DNA of 9,060 nt from Gammaproteobacteria bacterium (lineage in GTDB: Bacteria > Pseudomonadota > Gammaproteobacteria > GRL18). Below, piece after piece: positions 6,123-9,060 of the stretch (position 1 is the stretch's first letter; every line of letters begins with the position of its first letter). The stretch spans positions 1-9,060 of the forward strand of contig DAOVUK010000089.1 in NCBI GenBank assembly GCA_030632625.1. The letters run 5' to 3'. The notes beneath the pieces are model-generated. The model did not search any database. It saw only the letters and a list, made by a program, of their open reading frames with translations, and was not told the origin of the DNA. The position numbers and the translations under genes were made by a program.

Positions 6123-7298
6123 TTATGAGTTGAGCTTATGGTTTTCATAGACATTGGCAATACGGCGTTTTTTCCCCGTTTCTTCTATGATATCTGATAC
6201 TTTATCCGGCATACTGAAAATATCACTGCTACGCATATAATGCAGCGCATTATCCTGCCATTGCTGCCATTCTTCTGAGGTCAGCATTTCCAGTAATTGC
6301 TGATTAAATTCTGACTGTTGAAAAGGTTCTGAAAGCACTCTGCCTGCTTTTGCATTTTCAATATGAAAGGCATAACCGCAGACACCACTGATCAATTGCG
6401 GAATACCAGCAGCGATTGCTTCCAATAATACCGTCCCGGTATTTTCATGGCGAGCTGGATGCATAAACAGATCGCTTGCTAATAGAAGTTCCGGGACATC
6501 ATCTCTTGCGCCTGGTAAATGGACCTGTTGTTCAATACCCAGTTTCCTGGCAAGTGCCTTATATTTTTTTAATTTATCTTCACCGGCAACCAGTAGAAAT
6601 GTTTTGCTTCTTAATGGTTCCGGTAAACTGGCCAGTGCTGCCATTGCCCGATCAACGCCTTTGCGCTTGTAGCCTGTGCCAATCATCAGCAATAATTTAT
6701 CATCATCGTTTAACGACAGACTGTTGCGTACTCTGATTCGGATTTCATTCGCATTATCTGGTCTGATACGAGACCGATCCACGCCCGGCGGTAATGAGTG
6801 GAAACGCTCTGCCGGCGTATGATAGATTTTTTTGAAGTTCTCCATTTGAATATTGGAAATAAACAGCAGTTCTACATTTGTATCCACAGAAAATACAGAT
6901 TCTTCCATAGATTGAAACACTTTATATCGATTGCCCAGGCGATATAATTTACCATGTTGTTCTCTGACCTTCGCTTCATAACAGGGATCAGCTGCGTAAT
7001 AGAGATCCAGATCTTTCATTTTGTTAAAACCGACAACCAGATCAAACTTCTCCTGTGGCTCTTTTTGTAACAACAGCTTTGATAATTTTTGTGAAAAATC
7101 ACTAATACGCTGATGGTTAGTGATTCCTTTAACCGATATCAGTGTTAAATTAAAACCATCCGGCACTTCACCTTCCCAGATAAAACTATAAACAGATATC
7201 TCATGTCCGCGAGACTGACATTCCTTTGCTATGCGCAAAAAATCACGTTCTAATCCGCCATAAGGAAAATATTTAAAGAGTGCAAAAGCTAATTTCAT
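6123..7298 (-). CDS. waaG: LPS core glucosyltransferase I WaaG/RfaG (GT4)
   Basis: A 391-aa GT-B glycosyltransferase of family GT4 that, in characterised relatives, transfers the first outer-core hexose from a UDP-sugar to HepII at the inner face of the cytoplasmic membrane. The N-terminal KYFPYGGLERDFLRIA (9-24) with the acceptor-side glycine pair, GITNHQR (58-64), VVGFNKMKDLDLYYAADPCY (88-107) and LPPGVDR (169-175) are WaaG signatures. The C-terminal nucleotide-sugar domain has LLLMIGTGYKRKGVDRAM (202-219) and HPARHENTGTVLLEAIAAG (280-298), with the EX7E pair E285 and E293, then GVCGYAFHIE (305-314). Length is close to E. coli WaaG, with a basic tail of about 15 residues (KKRR at 376-379). 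The start is ATG at 7298, giving the family N-terminus. It follows waaC by 40 bp. The sugar may be Glc (enterics) or GalN (Pseudomonas) and cannot be decided here. Confidence 0.96.
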   Translation of the reverse strand: MKLAFALFKYFPYGGLERDFLRIAKECQSRGHEISVYSFIWEGEVPDGFNLTLISVKGITNHQRISDFSQKLSKLLLQKEPQEKFDLVVGFNKMKDLDLYYAADPCYEAKVREQHGKLYRLGNRYKVFQSMEESVFSVDTNVELLFISNIQMENFKKIYHTPAERFHSLPPGVDRSRIRPDNANEIRIRVRNSLSLNDDDKLLLMIGTGYKRKGVDRAMAALASLPEPLRSKTFLLVAGEDKLKKYKALARKLGIEQQVHLPGARDDVPELLLASDLFMHPARHENTGTVLLEAIAAGIPQLISGVCGYAFHIENAKAGRVLSEPFQQSEFNQQLLEMLTSEEWQQWQDNALHYMRSSDIFSMPDKVSDIIEETGKKRRIANVYENHKLNS

Positions 7299-7338
7299 TT
7301 AATATCTACTTTAATTTTTTACTAACAGGAGTTTACTC

Positions 7339-8415
7339 TTAAGGGAGCAGCTGAAGAAGCAATTCATGCACAGAATCGGCTACCTGTTGCGGAGTAATCG
7401 TGCTATAACATTCCGGTGCAATATCACCCTTCTTTTTATCACACTTTTTCTTAAAACAGGGTGAGCAAGCAATATCAGCCTGCAGATGCATCTGGTTCCT
7501 GCCATAAGTACCTGTCAATCCGGGACTTGTCGGCCCATAAATTGCCACAGTTGGTTTATCTAAAGCTGCCGACAGATGTGCAAGTCCTGTATCCACTGCA
7601 ACAACAGCATCAACATCAATGATTTGTCTGACCAGTTCATTAAGATTCATTTTATCCAGAACCAGAACCTGCTTCTGTCTTGCACAGCTTTGTTTTATGC
7701 GCAATGCTCTCTGATGTTCAGCTTCATTGCCCCAGGGAAGCACTATAGTATAATCCTGCCCGGTCATTCGTTCGGCTAATTCAAACCAGTATTGTTCAGG
7801 CCAGTGTTTTGTCTCCCATGTTGTGCCATGTAAAAACATAATTCGCCTGGAAGAGTCCTCATTAACCTTAGAGTCCGAATCGGCAACACTCTCACTTATA
7901 CCTTCACTTATACCTTCTTTTATACCATAGCTAAGCGGCAAATCATTCAGCTGATAACCCAGGCTCCTGGCAAACAAATTTCGAACACGCTCAACAGCAT
8001 GCTGCTGTTTTGTCACCGCCTGAGGATATTGGTAAAAATATGAAGCTATCGGCTCTCTGGCTGAGTGTTTATCCAGCCCATAGCGTTGACCTCTTGCCAT
8101 ACGGGTGATCAAGGCACTTTTTAACAAACCCTGAGCATCTATAACATAATCGTATTGTTCTTGCTGTAATAGTTGTCTAAAACGTTTCCATTCACCAGAG
8201 AGTATAGTTTTTAAGATCTGTTTGCGCCAGCGCCTGATTGCCACAGGAATGACATTTCTAACGTCAGGATGCCAGGCAGGAATTTCAGAAAAACTCTCCT
8301 CAACGACCCAGTCAAACTGGACATCGCCCAGGGCTGTTTTGGCATCCGTCAGTGCTGGTAAAGTATGTATCACATCACCCAGAGAAGAGGTTTTAATAAT
8401 CAGGACCTTCTTCAA
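7339..8415 (-). CDS. waaC: ADP-heptose--LPS heptosyltransferase I WaaC/RfaC (GT9)
   Basis: A 358-aa GT9 heptosyltransferase adding the first L,D-heptose to Kdo2-lipid A. Seen: VLIIKTSSLGDVIHTLPALT (4-23) with the catalytic-site D14, YVIDAQGLLKSALI (90-103), GLDKHSAREP (113-122), FLHGTTWETKHWP (194-206), LPWGNEAE (226-233), AVDTGLAHLSAAL (273-285) and AIYGPTSPG (291-299). This set separates it from WaaF. A four-cysteine segment (ACSPCFKKKC..., C317 to C336) follows. It is longer than E. coli WaaC (about 320 aa), partly because the linker between the two domains (164-190) is a low-complexity, repeat-derived insert. The start is TTG at 8415, overlapping the waaF TGA by 4 nt. No in-frame ATG gives a better N-terminus, and the upstream sequence is the waaF repeat array, so expression probably depends on translational coupling to waaF. 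Confidence 0.96.
   Translation of the reverse strand: MKKVLIIKTSSLGDVIHTLPALTDAKTALGDVQFDWVVEESFSEIPAWHPDVRNVIPVAIRRWRKQILKTILSGEWKRFRQLLQQEQYDYVIDAQGLLKSALITRMARGQRYGLDKHSAREPIASYFYQYPQAVTKQQHAVERVRNLFARSLGYQLNDLPLSYGIKEGISEGISESVADSDSKVNEDSSRRIMFLHGTTWETKHWPEQYWFELAERMTGQDYTIVLPWGNEAEHQRALRIKQSCARQKQVLVLDKMNLNELVRQIIDVDAVVAVDTGLAHLSAALDKPTVAIYGPTSPGLTGTYGRNQMHLQADIACSPCFKKKCDKKKGDIAPECYSTITPQQVADSVHELLLQLLP
7893..7928 (-). repeat. 12-bp in-frame tandem repeat in waaC
   Basis: Two identical 12-bp units (7893-7904 and 7905-7916, CACTTATACCTT on the plus strand) and a diverged third (7917-7928). They encode the GIKEGISEGISE stretch in the linker between the N- and C-terminal domains of WaaC. 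Unit length is a multiple of three. Confidence 0.85.
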
Positions 8416-9060
8416 GCTGATGGCTCTTTGTTTGCAGCTGAAGGCTCTTTGTTTACAGCTGAAGGCTCTTTGTTTACAGCTGAAGGCTCTTTATTTAAAG
8501 CTGATGGCTCTTTGATTGCAGCTGATGGATCTGAATTAAAAGTTAAATTCTCTAAAGTCTCCAGAACCATTTCAGGTTCCAGATTTTCCAGACAATTCGT
8601 ATGACCTAAAGGACAGATACGTTTAAAGCAGGGACTACACGCCAGATTAAGACTTTGCGTAGCGGTATTATTTCCCAGTGGCGGGGTAAAGCCGGGATCG
8701 CTGGAGCCATAAACACCCACAACCGGCACACCTAAGGCAGCGCCCATATGCATCAGTCCGGAATCGTTGCTGACCACTGCTTTGCTGAGCGACATTAAAT
8801 CAATGGCTTGTGCCAGTTGGGTCCTGCCGCATAAATTAATGCCCTGCTGCTCAAGAAGACCATTAATCTGCTCGGCTATGGCATGATCTTTTTGTGAACC
8901 AAAGATCCACACTTGCCAGCCCTGTGCCATTTTTTCCTTTGCCAGAGCGGCATAATGCCGGGCTGGCCATTGTTTGGCAGGACCATATTCTGCACCCGGG
9001 CAAAGCGCCAGGACTGGTTTATCATTTGAGAGATTAAACCCGGTCAATACTGACTGAACA
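8412..9060 (-). CDS. waaF: ADP-heptose--LPS heptosyltransferase II WaaF/RfaF, C-terminal part
   Basis: The C-terminal 216 or so codons of a GT9 heptosyltransferase that adds the second heptose of the inner core; the frame is open at 9060, so the 5' part lies outside the window. Seen: LALCPGAEYGPAKQWPARHY (the WaaF donor-site motif), VWIFGSQKDHAIAEQI, the hydrophobic LCGRTQLAQAIDLMS, then AVVSNDSGLMHMGAALGVP and VGVYGSSDPGFTPPLGNN, the classic ADP-heptose-binding end of WaaF. A four-cysteine segment CSPCFKRICPLGHTNC follows. After the normal end of the fold (MVLETLENL) comes an extra tail of about 40 residues made of 7-residue repeats (xNKEPSA type), absent from E. coli WaaF. The TGA stop at 8412-8414 overlaps the TTG start of waaC. 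Confidence 0.95.
   Translation of the reverse strand, partial: VQSVLTGFNLSNDKPVLALCPGAEYGPAKQWPARHYAALAKEKMAQGWQVWIFGSQKDHAIAEQINGLLEQQGINLCGRTQLAQAIDLMSLSKAVVSNDSGLMHMGAALGVPVVGVYGSSDPGFTPPLGNNTATQSLNLACSPCFKRICPLGHTNCLENLEPEMVLETLENLTFNSDPSAAIKEPSALNKEPSAVNKEPSAVNKEPSAANKEPSA
8416..8541 (-). repeat. 21-bp tandem repeat array at the 3' end of waaF
   Basis: Six consecutive 21-bp units beginning at 8416, 8437, 8458, 8479, 8500 and 8521. Units 2 and 3 (8437-8457 and 8458-8478) are identical, units 1, 4 and 5 differ at a few bases, and unit 6 is degenerate. In the waaF frame each gives a 7-residue unit with KEPSA (SDPSA in the last). The array ends exactly at the waaF stop and waaC TTG start. 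Each of the five better units has AAAGAGCC on the minus strand; the copy nearest waaC is about 9 nt from its TTG and may serve as a weak ribosome binding site. Confidence 0.95.

Noticed and set aside
8416..8541. CRISPR array
   Set aside because: Units are directly adjacent with no spacers and are translated as part of waaF.
8365..8604. Plus-strand open frames through the 21-bp array giving repeated EGSLFTA-type protein
   Set aside because: They are antisense to the confident waaF and waaC frames; the repeat periodicity (multiple of three) keeps every frame open, so their length means little.
9045..9047. TTG at 9047 as the real start of the waaF-like gene
   Set aside because: The frame continues to the window edge and the portion seen corresponds only to the C-terminal half of WaaF, so the true start is outside the window.

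Overview
The window is a compact stretch of a lipopolysaccharide (LPS) core-oligosaccharide cluster, read entirely on the minus strand. The genes point to a Gram-negative gammaproteobacterium with an A+T-rich genome (many A/T homopolymers, A/T-ending codons). The gene content (waaF, waaC, waaG, a run of LPS kinases, a NodU-type carbamoyltransferase and a further glycosyltransferase) resembles, from memory, the Pseudomonas-type core locus more than the enterobacterial rfa/waa locus. I cannot name the genus.

Layout in transcription order, from high to low coordinates: waaF (heptosyltransferase II, N-terminus outside the window), waaC (heptosyltransferase I, overlapping waaF by 4 nt), waaG (core glucosyltransferase), a 498-aa protein with two kinase-like domains, waaP (core heptose kinase), an InaA-type LPS kinase, an intergenic region of about 108 bp with a perfect 18-bp stem-loop and a candidate promoter, a carbamoyltransferase, a Uma2-family nuclease-like protein, and the N-terminal part of another glycosyltransferase that runs off the left edge. 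Gaps other than the stem-loop region are 12-40 bp, so this looks like one or two operons with a possible break at the stem-loop. No gene-free stretch exceeds about 110 bp, and I see no rRNA, tRNA, CRISPR array, transposase or attachment site.

How the genes fit together: WaaC and WaaF would add the two inner-core heptoses to Kdo-lipid A. WaaG would start the outer core on HepII. WaaP and the other kinase-like proteins would phosphorylate the heptoses, and the carbamoyltransferase would add a carbamoyl group (on HepII in Pseudomonas). The left-edge glycosyltransferase would extend the core. Uma2 has no obvious role in this pathway and looks like an insertion into the operon.

The gene content is mostly familiar. 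The most unusual signal is that several consecutive core genes carry short tandem repeats whose units are all multiples of 3 bp: six 21-bp units at the 3' end of waaF, 12-bp units in the waaC interdomain linker, 15-bp units beside the catalytic loop of waaP, and a weaker 15-bp duplication in the double-kinase gene. The left-edge glycosyltransferase also has an A10 tract at codons 5-8 that could switch it on and off by slippage. I found no convincing evidence of a wholly new system.
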